This document shows positions 1 through 10,506 of a DNA stretch of 64,000 nt, one piece after another. This DNA is from Megamerina dolium (taxonomy: Eukaryota > Arthropoda > Insecta > Diptera > Megamerinidae). Numbering within the stretch: position 1 is the stretch's first letter; each line of letters begins with the position of its first letter. The stretch is from NCBI GenBank assembly GCA_963854835.1, contig OY978528.1:36228769-36292768 (forward strand), in the 5' to 3' direction. Below the pieces are notes generated by a model that was not told the origin of the DNA, ran no database searches, and saw nothing but the letters and a program-made list of their open reading frames with translations. The position numbers were made by a program, and so were the translations under genes.

Positions 1-1015
1 ACTAAAACTTTTAAGCTCCATAACTTACAAACCTTTTAGCGTAGGACAACGAGATTTAAGGTATGGATAAGTATTGTACGAGCAACTAGGCTCACAGAAA
101 ATGGGCGCGCCATGCCCACTGTTCATTGCAGCCCCCATACAAAATGACTGAAATTCTTTTAAAATTAAACAGCTGTAACTTTGGCAATCTCCTGCCTAAA
201 ATAACCATAATTGACACTTAGATTAATATCGTAGTCCGCAAAAATCTGGCAGAAAATCAGTGTGCCACGCCCACTCCTTCATAGGTCTCCCATACAAAGT
301 CGAGGGAATTAAACTAAAATTTTAAGCTCCATAACTTACAAACCGTTTGGCGTAGGACAACGAGATTTAAGGTATGGTTAAGTATTGTACGAGAAACTAT
401 GCTCACAGAAAATGGGCGCGCCATGCCCACTGTTCATTGCAGCCCCCATACAAAATGACTGAAATTCTTTTAAATTTAAACAGCTGTAACTTTGGCAATC
501 TCCTGCCTAAAATAACCATAATTGACACTTAGATTAATATCGTAGTCCGCAAAAATCTGGCAGAAAATCAGTGTGCCACGCCCACTCCTTCATAGGTCTC
601 CCATACAAAGTCGAGGGAATTAAACTAAAATTTTAAGCTCCATAACTTACAAACCATTTAGCGTAGGACAACCAAATTTAAGATGTGGATTGATATTGAA
701 AAATTAATTAGACATACAAGAAAGAGATACGTTACGCCCACTTTTTATATAGCTTCCGTACAAAGTCTCGGATTTATCTTAAACATTAAAACACCCATAA
801 CTTACTAATTAATACGCCTAGGTCAACCCATTGCAACCTATGTAGTTTAGTATTATAGGCAGAAATTGATCCTCCAAAATTGGTGAGGTACGCCTGCTTC
901 TTAATGTAGGTCCTATACAAAGTAGTGGAATAAAAGGATGGATATACGAGCAAACTTTTTATATATACCTCTACATATGCAGGGTATAATTTGGTCGGCC
1001 CCAGTCGACTGTAAG
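1..1015 (+). mobile_element. mini-me-like dispersed repeat, 3' part (cut by window start)
   Basis: This belongs to a family found again at 8,554-9,312, 28,750-30,236, 40,500-41,794 and around 52,764-61,454. The shared right end reads ctacatatgcagggtataat followed by ttggtcggcccc and ends in gactgtaagg. Internal blocks repeatedly contain gccacgcccact and cccatacaaa. The left part with the (GTCY)n block lies outside the window. The family resembles the dipteran mini-me elements, which have a (TA)n tract and a (GTCY)n tract around a conserved core. No protein is encoded that I can recognise; open frames across it are short and not conserved. Confidence 0.75.
13..780 (+). repeat. 311-bp tandem repeats inside the mini-me-like element
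   Basis: The string aagctccataacttac starts at 13, 324 and 635, giving a period of exactly 311 bp. Units one and two are almost identical, and the third is partial and diverged. Each unit is itself a dimer of two related ~155-bp halves, each with a taactt block, a tagtattg/taatatcg block, a gcca[tc]gcccac block and a cccatacaaa block in the same order. Confidence 0.9.
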
Positions 1016-1935
1016 GAGATTTTTTTCCATATTGATTAGAGTTGCATAGGATGAGACACCTATTGCGCATTTTTGCAGCGGTTGAGAAAGAACAAGTGAT
1101 ACAAAGTAAACTAAACATCTGAAGTGGGAAAAGCGGTAGCTTATTAAAATAGCAGTCCACTTTATTAAGTTAGTACCGATGGCTGTAGTGGAGGTTGTAA
1201 ATCTGGTCGAGAATAACATGAGGTCGGATTTTGAAAATTTCTAGTGCTCTGAAATATTCCAGTTATTGCAAAAAACCCATTCTTTTAAAAATCAGTTAAC
1301 AAACAATGCTTTAGTCATGCTCCAATGAATTACCGATTTTTCTAGAGTCGTAATGTAAGTCAAATTGCTAAATACCTTTTACTGAGAGGTAAACATTTTT
1401 ATTAAGGTAATAGGAATTCTTAATACCGATTTCATATATTGTTTTTGTAAACAAAACATTCAATTACGACTATGCTGACTGTCTATGCAAGAAGACGCGT
1501 ATCGCGAACTGCCCGTATAAAGTTTGCAACCCTATTCTATTTCATCCCGCTATTTTTCGCTCTCATTCTCCCTCTCAGTCTCCCCCATGCTCTATTTTCC
1601 CTTTATACAAACTAGACAGTGTGCAATATAATTAATCCGTATTTTTTCCCTTTAAAATCTTTTATAATATAATTAAATCTAGTTTAAAAATATAAGTGAA
1701 ACAATAACAACAGTGGCACCGATTTAGCCTACTTGTGGCCCACCGGCATTCTCCCCTCCCATCTCTTCAGTGACCATTCTAATCATATCATAGTAGACCG
1801 GAAAATTAGTTTATATTTACTTCTACAAACGCAAAGTTCTCTTTTTGATCGTTTATAATTTTTTTATCGAGTTATTTAAGCTTGCATGTGCATTAGGTGC
1901 CTACACCTGAAACACAATTGTTTAAAAAAATGTGA
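1016..1935. other. no gene seen
   Basis: AT-rich sequence between two repeats. I see no convincing coding frame, inverted termini or RNA gene here. A pyrimidine-rich stretch near 1,560-1,610 is low complexity. Confidence 0.5.
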
Positions 1936-3262
1936 AGGCTGAAGAACAACAAAGCTGCAGGTGCTGATGGCCTGCCTGCCGAGTTGTTTAAGACCGGCGG
2001 CGATGAGCTACTTACCTGCATGCATCTGCTCATAAGGAGAAATGGTGGTGTCCTCTGCCCCATACATAAGGAAGGAGACCCCACAATTTGCGCCAACTAC
2101 CGTGGAATAAGTCTCCTGAGTATCGCATACAAGGTCTTATCGTGCGTATTGTATGAAAGATTGAAGCCCATGCTCAACAACCTGATTGGACCTTATCAGT
2201 GTGGCTTCACACCTGGTAAATTTACCATCGACCAGATTTTCACACTGCGCCAAATCCTTTTCACTGTACACTCCCGTTGTGCAGTGAAAATTGGAAGGAC
2301 CTCTCCTCACCGCTTAATACCGAACGGGGTTTCAGACAAAGTGATTCGTTATCGTGCGACTTCTTCAATCTTATTATGGAGAAAATAATACGAGCTGCTG
2401 ATCTACGACATAATGACACTATCTTCATCAAAATTGTCATCCTGTTGGCATATGCCGACGATATTGACATAATCGGCACGAACACGCGAGCAGTCAGTGC
2501 AGCATTCTCAGAGTTGGAAAAAGAGTCGCGTCGAATGGGTTTTACAGTGAACGCGGATAAGACGAAGTATCTAATGTCAACAAAAAAACAGTCCCAGCAT
2601 CTTGGACAACACATTACTGTTGACAACTACGCTTTTGAAGTAGTAAGGGACTTTGTCTATCTTGGAACCAGCATTAACAGCAGTAATGACGTCAGCCTGG
2701 AGATACAAACAGGTGCTACTTTGGGCTAAATAAGCAATTGAGAAGTCGAGCCCTCTCTCGAAGAACGAAAACTACACTCTACAAGTTTCTCATCATGCCT
2801 GTCCTAACATATGGCGCTGAAGCCTGGACAATTTCCACCTCGGATGAGCGAATGCTTGGAGTTTTCGAGAGAAAAGTCCTACGCAAGATCTTTGGACCTA
2901 TTTGCGTTGGTGGCGAGTACCGAATAAGGTACAACCATGAGCTGTACGAGCTGTATGCCGATACTGACATAGTAAAGCGCATCAAAATCCAGCGGCTGCG
3001 CTGGCTAGGTCATGTCGAGCGAATGGAAGAACACGCTCCAGCTAAGAAGGTGTTATATTCGGAACCCGCTGGAGGACGACGCAGAAGTGGAAGACCTAAC
3101 CTCCGGTGGAAAGACCAAGTACTGGAGAACCTGACGGCGCTTGGAATTTCTAACTGGCGCCAGCTAGCGAAGAACAGAGATGGCTGGTGAAGCATGTTAT
3201 ATTCTGCCTAAATCGGTATTCGGTTGTTATATAAGTGGCCATATAAGTAAGTAAGTAAGTAA
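1936..3262 (+). pseudogene. RTE-like LINE reverse transcriptase remnant
   Basis: The translation shows a non-LTR reverse transcriptase broken into three frames. From ~1,936 it reads KNNKAAGADGLPAELFK, then ANYRGISLLSIAYKVLS and GPYQCGFTPGKFTIDQIF. From 2,277 another frame has ERGFRQSDSLSCDFFN and the catalytic box YADD (2,451-2,462). From 2,738 the third frame holds the C-terminal part with YGAEAWT, RLRWLGHVERM and the RRRSGRP...WKDQV signature. Motif A, with the first catalytic aspartate, is missing between FTLRQIL and CAVKIG, consistent with an internal deletion. Frameshifts lie near 2,300 and 2,710. The 5' half, including the endonuclease, is absent, as in 5'-truncated LINEs. The copy ends in a short (GTAA)n tail, a style of 3' end seen in RTE-type elements. 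The clade is my best guess. Confidence 0.8.
3245..3262 (+). repeat. (GTAA)n tail of the LINE
   Basis: Four to five GTAA units directly follow the end of the reverse transcriptase frame, after ttatataagtggccatata. This probably marks the 3' end of the retroposed copy. Confidence 0.6.
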
Positions 3263-4628
3263 ATACATAAAAGTACAATATCTCAATATATAAGTGCTTT
3301 GGTTAAATGGTTTACTTAACTCTTATTGTACACCACATGATATTTATTAGATATGCTCATGTATATGTGATAGGCATGTTGAAAGCATGACTAACATAAC
3401 ATTACACTGCATGTGCTACAAATCAAAATTAATTATAAATTCATTGGTTTTTTGTTATTTTCAGATTTTATGTTAGTTCAATACCTCATAAGCGGTTGTT
3501 ATATTCACAAATCATTGTTAGTGACATACACATCTTTATATCACAAGAAAATAATTATATTTATAGTAATAATAATAAATAAATAAATAAATCCATACAA
3601 CTTCATAGAAGGATGAAACCTACTCATATTTGATTATACAATATGCTGACTAAGTGCCAACCTCTTTGGTAATACTTTGAATGCCAATGATGATGGTTAT
3701 GATGATGGTAGGTACTCGTATATAAAAGTGTTAACAATTCATCGAGTTGCTTATTGATATTATGTTTGAATATTTATAGGTGTTTTCGAGGTACAAGTAC
3801 GAACATGCTTCAAATGTCAGATGATTAGCATACAGCGATGATGTGATGATACTTCACAGCTAATACGCACGCGCTAGTAATCAAAGACGAGCATGTGTAC
3901 CAAAATTTTGATAACATATATGTACATATGTGCCAGTGTTTGATAAACATCTCAATTCAATGTCAGTCTTATTTTGCATAAGTAGTTCAGAGAAAATATA
4001 TAATAAATATTTCTGAAAACTTGGTGAGGGCTCGTTTCTCCAAAGAAGACTATTTGCTTCGAATGAGCAAAGGAGAACAAATACATTATTGCTGTAAGTT
4101 GGTTATAGAAATATACTCAAAAGTATGGTCATAGATAAATAACAAATCATTCTCTGAGGTCATCCATAGCGTCACTCTGAAATTCGTTGCATCATCGTTT
4201 TATAACGACCATATATATAGCATGTGCTCAATATATCATATTGATGCACTATTTACAACTTGCTGTAGAACAACTATAAATTCACGAAATTTTAATTAAA
4301 TTTTATATTATTGAGAATCACTAAGATAAAAATATCAATCATTTATGATCAAATTTGAATGTTATTTTTACACCGAATTATTGTAATAATTTTTTTAGGT
4401 TATTTCAGTCCCCTACTATACCATTTTGAAATAAGTGATGAATAAAGAATATTTTCAATTATTTTTCTCAATAATCTCTAACGTATTGTGTGGTCTTACA
4501 TATGTTGCATCAATGTCTCAGAAGTGGTTAAAAAAATGTCCCCAAGGAGATTGGCAACAAGAAGCATTACTACACTAATAAAAGATATTCACTCAATGTC
4601 ACTTCTTAGAAACTGAAAGAGAGTGATA
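3263..4628. other. AT-rich, no gene seen
   Basis: Only low-complexity runs such as (AAT)n/(AAAT)n near 3,568-3,592 stand out. No inverted termini or conserved frame was found. Confidence 0.5.
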
Positions 4629-4633
4629 TACAG

Positions 4634-4854
4634 TGGCTCCCAGCTTATTTCGTACAGTGACAGTTTAAAAATTGCTGCAGTCGTAATTCCTAATATAGCA
4701 AAAATTTGAACAAAATATAAATGCCATTTTTGAAAGGAAGGTTTGTTTTTTATTTTCCAAAATTTACTTTTTCAAAATTTTAGTGTTTGACACTATAAAA
4801 AAATAAAATAAGAAAAAAATAGGAAAATTCATGTCACAGCTTATTTCGTACAGT
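4634..4854. repeat. left IR/DR arms of Tc1 copy 1
   Basis: The core cagcttatttcgtacagt occurs at the outer end (about 4,641-4,658) and again at 4,837-4,854. The right arm has inverted counterparts at 6,061-6,084 (inner) and 6,254-6,281 (outer). Two direct copies in each inverted arm is the IR/DR arrangement, in which transposase binds twice per end. Confidence 0.85.
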
Positions 4855-4891
4855 CTCTTTAAGTTCAAACTAAAAACAAAGTAAGTTGATT

Positions 4892-5910
4892 TTAATATTT
4901 AGTATGACATCCCTTAGCGTTAATGACAGCCTGGAGTCTATTTGGCATTGAATCCACCAATTTTTGAGTGATGTCTGGTGTGATTTTTTTCCATTCCTCC
5001 ATTAGTACCTTCTTTAGGTCTTGCTTATTAGAAATCTTGTGTGTTCTTATTTTATTGTCCAAAATAGACCAAAGATTTTCAATCACATTCATGTCAGATG
5101 ACTGTGGTGGTGGAGACATCAAGTGTGGGCAGTTCCAAATAAGCCAAGATTGCAAATCCCAGATTTATGTTTTGGGTCATTATCTTGGTAGTACCGAAAT
5201 TCTTCCCGCAAACCCAGTTTGTCTGCACTTTGAAGTAAATTGTTTTTCAGAATCTCGAGGTACTTCATTTTGTCCATTGTTCCCTCAATAAAAACCAATT
5301 CACCTACTCCGGCTGCTGACATACAGGCCCAAACCATCACGCTACCGCCACCATGCTTCACTGTGGGCTTAAGGTTCTCCTTGTTTAGCTCGGTATTCGC
5401 TTTACGCCAAACATATGACATTCCGTCCGAGCCAAAAATATTAAACTTAGACTCATCCGCGAAAATAACGGTATTCCAGAACGCAGGAGTATTAATAATA
5501 TGCTCTTTGGCGAAGTCAAGTCGGCGTTGTATATTCATTTTCGAAATGAATGGTTTCTTTCGGGCTACTCGACCGTTCAAGTCATGATTGCGCAGCACAC
5601 GTCGGACAGTTTCAGCACTGGATGATTTTCCTATTTCACGCTGAACCTCTGCAGCCAACTTCGGAGCGGATAACTTTGGATTTTTCTTAATTTTTCGTAC
5701 AATATAACGCTCGTCTGATGCGTTGAAAATCTTATTAGGTGCTTCTCTGCCCTTGTTCTCCAACCGATTTTCGCGAATGAAGCGTTGAATGATGTATTGG
5801 ACAGTTGAGGCACTTAAATTTGTCATTTCAGCAATTTTTCGCACACTCTGACCTTTCCTAAAATGGTTAATTACCAGTTTACGCTGTTCCATCGTTGTAC
5901 GACGACCCAT
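4892..5910 (-). pseudogene. Tc1-family transposase (DD34E), frameshifted
   Basis: The first part starts at the ATG at 5,910 (MGRRTTMEQRK) and carries a helix-turn-helix (KGQSVRKIAEMTNLSASTVQ, about residues 19-38), a second DNA-binding helix region, then the catalytic domain. The first aspartate is in FADESKFN and the second in YYQDNDPKHKSG. The third residue, E in MNVIENLW, is read only in another frame (5,155-4,892). Comparison with the 59.8-kb copy shows one base missing near 5,153 (tgcaaatccc here, tgcacaatccc there). In that copy 34 residues separate the second D from the E, so this is DD34E. The enzyme would cut and paste the element at TA. This copy could not make a complete protein. 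Confidence 0.92.
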
Positions 5911-6387
5911 AACACTAAATGTTTAATTTACAGCACTTTAACTATTTAAAATAAGAATAATAAAAATTGTTATAATAGTTAAAAAGGTCCAAAAACTCAT
6001 ACAATTCAAAAAAACTTTGTAACTGCGCGGCAGAATGAAACTTACTTACATTGAAGTTTGTGTACGAAATAAGATGTGAGCTGAAAATCAGCTGATCAAT
6101 AGTTTTTCTCTCTTGCATGACAAAAAGAACAATTTTTGGGGTTCCCCGTTTTCTTATTAGGTTTACTAAACACATACACAGACATCTACATTCAAAACTT
6201 ATCGATAAGTTTTTTAGTTTCGATGTTACAGCCATTTACATAAAAATATATACACTGTACGAAATAAGCTGTGAGCCACTGTACGTACAATAAATAGAGA
6301 TGAAATGTTGCCTTGTAATTTCATTTGTATGAGGCAAATAATCTAGGGGAAAAGAGCCACACTCTGGACAAAGGACAATAAATATCT

Positions 6388-6401
6388 TAAGTGCTCTTTT
6401 T
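6388..6401 (+). repeat. left target-site duplication of truncated LINE
   Basis: taagtgctcttttt occurs here and again, without mismatch, at 7,217-7,230, bracketing the LINE insert. Confidence 0.9.
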
Positions 6402-7216
6402 GTCTAATGCATGCGCTAGACCATCTACTGGATGGAAAGGTGCAAGGTAAGAAAATCTTGCTAGCACTCGATAACCAAGCGGTGGTCAGGCGGCTGCAAC
6501 AACCTACGGTATCTTCTAAGTTGGCGCTCGAATGTTTTCAGAAACTTAATAGGTGTGCTCGTAGTAATGCGATTACTCTTATGTGCGTGAAGGGACACAT
6601 TGGTATAGAACAGAATGAAGCTGCAGACTCCTTGGCTAGACAAGGATCTGAAGCTGAATTTTATGGACCGGAACCAGTAGTTGCTCTAAGCAGCGGGACG
6701 GTGAAGGCAAAGGTCGAAGAGTGTATAAAGAAACTTCATCTCACGAGATGGGAGAACTTATCTACTTGTAGAGAGGCAAAGGCTTCGTTGAGGCTATCAA
6801 ACGGCAGTGAATCGGGGAGGGCTCTCAGTCTAGGACGAATGACTCTAAGCTGGTTGACTGCATTAATAACTGGGCATGGCAATTTCAGGTACCACCTCAG
6901 CAAGATGGGTCTTGTTGATGGGGAGGATGCTGATATTTGCAGATTATGCATGGAAGAGGCAGAGACAGCGGCGCACATAGTATGCCAGTGTCCTGCATTG
7001 GCAAGTAGGAGGATGTCCACACTGGGTCGCCAATTTATTGATTGATGAAAATGTGGAACATACCCCACAAAGACATGCTTGAAATAACGCGTGATGTTAT
7101 TATGAGGAAGGAAGTAGAAGAATTCTGCAACCGAACAAATACTTAACACACGATTTGAGGGACGAAAAGGGACCCATATAAGTGGTCTGATTCGGCAAAT
7201 CCCTAAAATATATATA
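6402..7216 (+). mobile_element. 5'-truncated RNase H-bearing LINE, copy 1
   Basis: An 815-bp insert between perfect 14-bp direct repeats. It contains only the C-terminal RNase H and zinc-knuckle part of a non-LTR polyprotein, plus the 3' UTR, which ends in cctaaaatatatatataag. An inverted sister copy at 19,703-20,482 begins at almost the same internal point. The RNase H domain places it with the I/R1/LOA group of LINEs; the exact clade is not decided. Confidence 0.9.
6407..7045 (+). pseudogene. LINE RNase H and CCHC C-terminal fragment
   Basis: A 212-residue open frame from an internal methionine (MHALDHLLDGK). RNase H features include the aspartate of LALDNQAVVRRL and the downstream VKGHIGIEQNEAADSLARQG segment with its H...N..AD pattern. 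The C-terminus carries ICRLCMEEAETAAHIVCQCP, a CxxC...H...C metal-binding knuckle typical of LINE ORF2 ends. The reverse transcriptase and endonuclease are absent because the copy starts inside the gene. The frame is open, but it is not an intact gene; the start methionine is most likely just an internal codon. Confidence 0.88.
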
Positions 7217-7230
7217 TAAGTGCTCTTTTT
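7217..7230 (+). repeat. right target-site duplication of truncated LINE
   Basis: Second copy of taagtgctcttttt, directly after the TA-rich LINE tail. Confidence 0.9.
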
Positions 7231-7325
7231 AAGGAAAGAGCAAAGAAAAAACAAACAAAAAAGTAAAAAGAAATATGATGCGCATCTAAATTATTCATAT
7301 GCATGAACTGAATGGATTCCTCTTG

Positions 7326-7545
7326 CCCTTTCTCGAAGAACGAAAACTACAATCTACAAGTCTTTCATCACGCCTGTCCTTACATCTACCACGGAAGCCT
7401 GGACAATTTCCACCTCAAATGAGAGAATTCTTGAAGTTTTCGTGAGAAAAGTTCCACGCAAAATCTAGCAGGGCTTGAAGTTTCTAATTGGCGCAAGTTA
7501 GCGAAGAACAGGGATGACTGACAAAGCATATTACGGATGTAATGG
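7326..7545 (+). pseudogene. second scrap of the RTE-like LINE
   Basis: This aligns by eye with the C-terminal part of the 1,936-3,262 element. tctcgaagaacgaaaactac is shared, then the frame reads EAWTISTSNERILEVF, then a deletion, then EVSNWRKLAKNRD and the same distal tail. The portion with the RLRWLGHV motif is deleted. There is no complete domain. Confidence 0.75.
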
Positions 7546-7689
7546 CCACGTAAGAAAGAAGATTCCGATAAAAACCACATTTACATATCATAGAAGCGCA
7601 TGCTTTCAGAAGTAGAGGCAAGGTAATATCGGAGCAATCGAAAGAATACCATGCCACCTTCCCTTAAAGAGTATGGCATCAAATGTATA

Positions 7690-8060
7690 TTTTGACGCTT
7701 TGCAAACGAAAATATATAGTTATAAAGCTGAAACTCGGTAAATATGATTATGTTCACTAGGATAATAGATATATGCAAAAATCGAATAAAACGGATATAA
7801 ACCAGGCATAACTTCCGAACAAACATTTGGTTCCTTATGTATGTTTTCATGTTTTGCGCACGAAAATATAAATCCAGAAACTTGGTACATATGATTACAT
7901 TTACTATTGAATAGATGAGTTCCAAAATGTGCGAAATCGGAATGAAACCACGTCTATCTCTTATACAAAAGTATATTTTCTATTGTATGTCTATATACTT
8001 TACGCGGGAAAATGTAAAACTAAAGAATTCTGAGTCCGGCACATACGTTTATTTATATAA
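7690..8060 (+). repeat. degenerate tandem array, ~150-160 bp period
   Basis: Three related blocks start near 7,692, 7,849 and 7,998. They share tttgc[ag]a/cacgaaaatata, then gaaact[ct]ggta[ac]atatgatta, then a tgc[ag]aaatcg[ag]a block and a degenerate accacg/accagg...ttcc block. The third unit is partial. No coding capacity was recognised. Confidence 0.65.
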
Positions 8061-8112
8061 ATCAGCGTGTGATTTTAAAATTGGCGTTGTCAAATGAAAT
8101 AAGCCTACATTC

Positions 8113-8142
8113 AAGATTTCAAGATTTCAAGATTTCAAGATT
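8113..8142 (+). repeat. tandem 8-mer tcaagatt
   Basis: Four consecutive tcaagatt units ending in a T run. Confidence 0.85.
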
Positions 8143-8553
8143 TTTTTTAAATTCATCCTTAATAAAAACTTTTCGTTTGGGCTTTCATTTTTCAATGATG
8201 AAAATTCTTTAAGATGTTCTGTAACCTTTCATTCATTCTATATCTCTGTATTTGTCATAGTGTAGGAGATCTATCTTCGATATTGGAAAAGTTAAGTTTG
8301 GAAAATGTATTCAGCTTTTATGTAAGGACATCAAAGGGTTAAATTCTTAAATAAGAATTATTTTGTTTTTTGCTTAGAAAACCGTCAGAAGCACATTGTG
8401 ACATGATAATGAACAAATAAACAATTGACTACTATAGAACTTCAACACTTAAGTATAAGACAGCAACAAAAGCAATAAAAATAAACACAAAAACAATATG
8501 TACAACGTAAGTACGGTAGCATTTAACTGACAATTTGTATATGTATATTAGAT
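8143..8553. other. no gene seen
   Basis: AT-rich spacer between the 8-mer repeat and the inverted mini-me-like copy. No structure recognised. Confidence 0.5.
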
Positions 8554-8589
8554 ACAGTCGGCTAGGGCCTACCAAATTATACCCTGCAC

Positions 8590-8674
<85 letters not shown>

Positions 8675-9312
8675 AAGTTTGCTCGAATATCCATCTTTTT
8701 CCTTTATTTTCACTATTCCACTACATTAAAAAGTAAGCGTGGCACACCAGTTTTTTGAGGAACAATTTTTGCTTATAATACTAATCTACACCTAAAATAT
8801 GGTTGAATTTTATGAATTATTTTGTAAGTTATGGGTGTTTTAAAGGGTTTTTAAGATAATTCTAAGGTTTAGTAGTGGGCGTGGCTTGCTTCATTCTTAT
8901 AAATCTAATTATCTTTACAATATTTATCCACATCTTAAATTTGGTTGGCTTCGCTGAATAGTTCGTAAGTTATAGCGGTTTAAATTTTTTTACATTTTCG
9001 CAACTTTGTATGGTGACCCCATTAAGAAGTGGGCCTGTTATGTTAATTTTTTGGCAGATTATTTCGGACTACAATATTAATCTAAGTGCCAATTATGGTT
9101 ATTGTAGACAGAAGATTGCAGAAGTTACAGCTATTTCAACTTAAAAGAAGTACAGACGGATGGACGGACGGACATCGTTATATCGAAAATTTAAGCGACG
9201 CTGATCAGGAATATATATAATCTTCTATATCTCCGGAGATTCCTTCAAGTGGTTACAAACATCTGACCGAAATGAATATACCTTGCATATTACATTATGC
9301 AGGGTATAAAAA
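8554..9312 (-). mobile_element. mini-me-like element, short inverted copy
   Basis: The left end is the complement of the family 3' end (acagtcggctagggcc, then aaattataccctgcacatg). It is followed by a long (TA)n tract at about 8,591-8,667. The right part has the reversed core: ggacggacggacatcgttat, then aatttaagcgacgctgatca and tctccggagattccttcaag. It ends in attatgcagggtataaaaaa. At ~760 bp it holds fewer internal repeat blocks than the other copies. Confidence 0.85.
8591..8667. repeat. (TA)n microsatellite in mini-me-like element
   Basis: An uninterrupted TA run sits exactly where the family has its short TA block, next to the gcagggtataattt terminus. It is therefore an expansion of a tract that is part of the element. 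Confidence 0.9.
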
Positions 9313-9327
9313 AGCATGAATGAGTAA

Positions 9328-10503
9328 TGCCCCTATTGCGGTTCACCACTCAACCCAGTTTGGTCGTCTTAGAGTCGACCCGACTTCAACAAGACCAAAC
9401 TATTTTTTGGTATTGTGGTACACCACTGTTTTCGGTTGAAATTGTTATGGCGTTACCAGCTTAAAATATCACTTATGACAGAAAAGTGGTCGATTAAAAG
9501 TAAAAATTAAGGAAATATACAATTGTGTTTTGCTGTGAAAATTATTTAAAATGGATATTAGTGTAGATTTGTTTTATGAAGATGAAAACGAAGACGCGAA
9601 AATTGATTTGCTACGCTTACGGAGAAAAATTCGTGATGACTCTAACCCTCTTGAACTACCTAGCGAAAAGTATAAATATTGTTCAAAATAAATAAAAGCA
9701 AATAATAAATTTTTTTATAGATTTATTAGCTAATTTCGACTGAGCAAAGAGGCATTTTGCTTTTTGCTGGATGACGTAAAAGACCATTTCAAGAAATCTG
9801 TGCGTGTCGTATCTATACCACCAATATTGAAATTGTGTGCTGCTCTTAGATTTTTCGCTGATGGAAGCTACCAGAAGAGCAGCGGCAATGACTTCAATAT
9901 AGGAGTGGCTCAATCTACAATGTCACTTGTTTTAAAAGAAGTATTAGATGTATTGGAGACGAAACAGACGCTGCAAGGAGTATCAGAAATAATATAATGC
10001 GTTCTTTCCAAGCTCAATAAATTTATCTCTTATTTATTTTTTAAATTCATTTCAGTCTCTTTGGTAAATGGAAGATAACTTATTTTATTTAAATTATTTT
10101 TATTTTCTTAGATTCACGTCTACTTTGTTAGCTTGGATTCTGGTCCATTAGTTGAACAAGCCTCTCAAATTGAGCTTTGGTTGTAATTTTTAAACTTCTG
10201 AAAATGTATAAAATGTTGAGAAATTACTATATGAAGCCAAGCTAATTAACTTACGATCTCTCCATTATTTTTGGCTTTATTAGTTTAAAGTAAACTGCAA
10301 CTGATGCAAACACAACTGCTTATGAGCAGTGGTGTATATTTAACGTGCTTGTCGACCAAACTGAAACAGAGTTGCAAACGGCAATACCACAAAAATAATG
10401 AACACAATCAAAAAAATCAGCCGCCAGTCGAGTTGAGAACGGCAATATGAATTTCTCGACGGCGACCAAACTGTTACAAAAGTTGTGAACCGCAATAGGG
10501 GCA
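9328..10503 (+). mobile_element. PIF/Harbinger-type element, internally deleted
   Basis: The terminal inverted repeat tgcccctattgcggttcac at 9,328 is matched in inverted form by gtgaaccgcaataggggca ending at 10,503. Both ends are flanked by TAA (9,325-9,327 and 10,504-10,506), the TWA target duplication of this superfamily. Similarity extends inward, since cagtttggtcg recurs in both subterminal regions. The 1,176-bp body holds only the N-terminal part of a transposase. The element starts 15 bp after the inverted mini-me-like copy. Confidence 0.88.
9551..9996 (+). pseudogene. HARBI1-like transposase, N-terminal fragment
   Basis: A first segment from the ATG at 9,551 reads MDISVDLFYEDENEDAK and continues to LELPSEK, followed by what may be a short GT...AG intron. 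After a stop/frameshift near 9,731, the frame continues as FRLSKEAFCFLLDDVKDHF, then IPPILKLCAALRFFADGSYQ and VAQSTMSLVLKEVLDVLE. This LxALRFFAxGSYQ...QSTxSxVL pattern is the helix-turn-helix region upstream of the DDE domain in Harbinger/HARBI1 proteins. The catalytic domain is absent, so the element would depend on a transposase supplied in trans. The Myb/MADF partner gene usual in the family was not seen. Confidence 0.8.
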
Positions 10504-10506
10504 TAA

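Larger units (their letters stand above)
4631..6281 (-). mobile_element. Tc1-type DNA transposon, copy 1 (IR/DR ends)
   Basis: A 1,651-bp element flanked by TA at 4,629-4,630 and 6,282-6,283. The outer ends are inverted: cagtggctcccagcttattt on the left, and on the right the complement of cagtggctcacagcttattt. An inner copy of the same core lies ~200 bp inside each end (see separate entry). The transposase gene lies on the minus strand and has a frameshift. A near-identical second copy lies at 59,606-61,191. Confidence 0.95.

Noticed and set aside
6407..7045. A host RNase H-like gene
   Set aside because: It lies inside a 14-bp target duplication, ends in a LINE-type zinc knuckle and has an inverted sister copy, so it is a LINE fragment.
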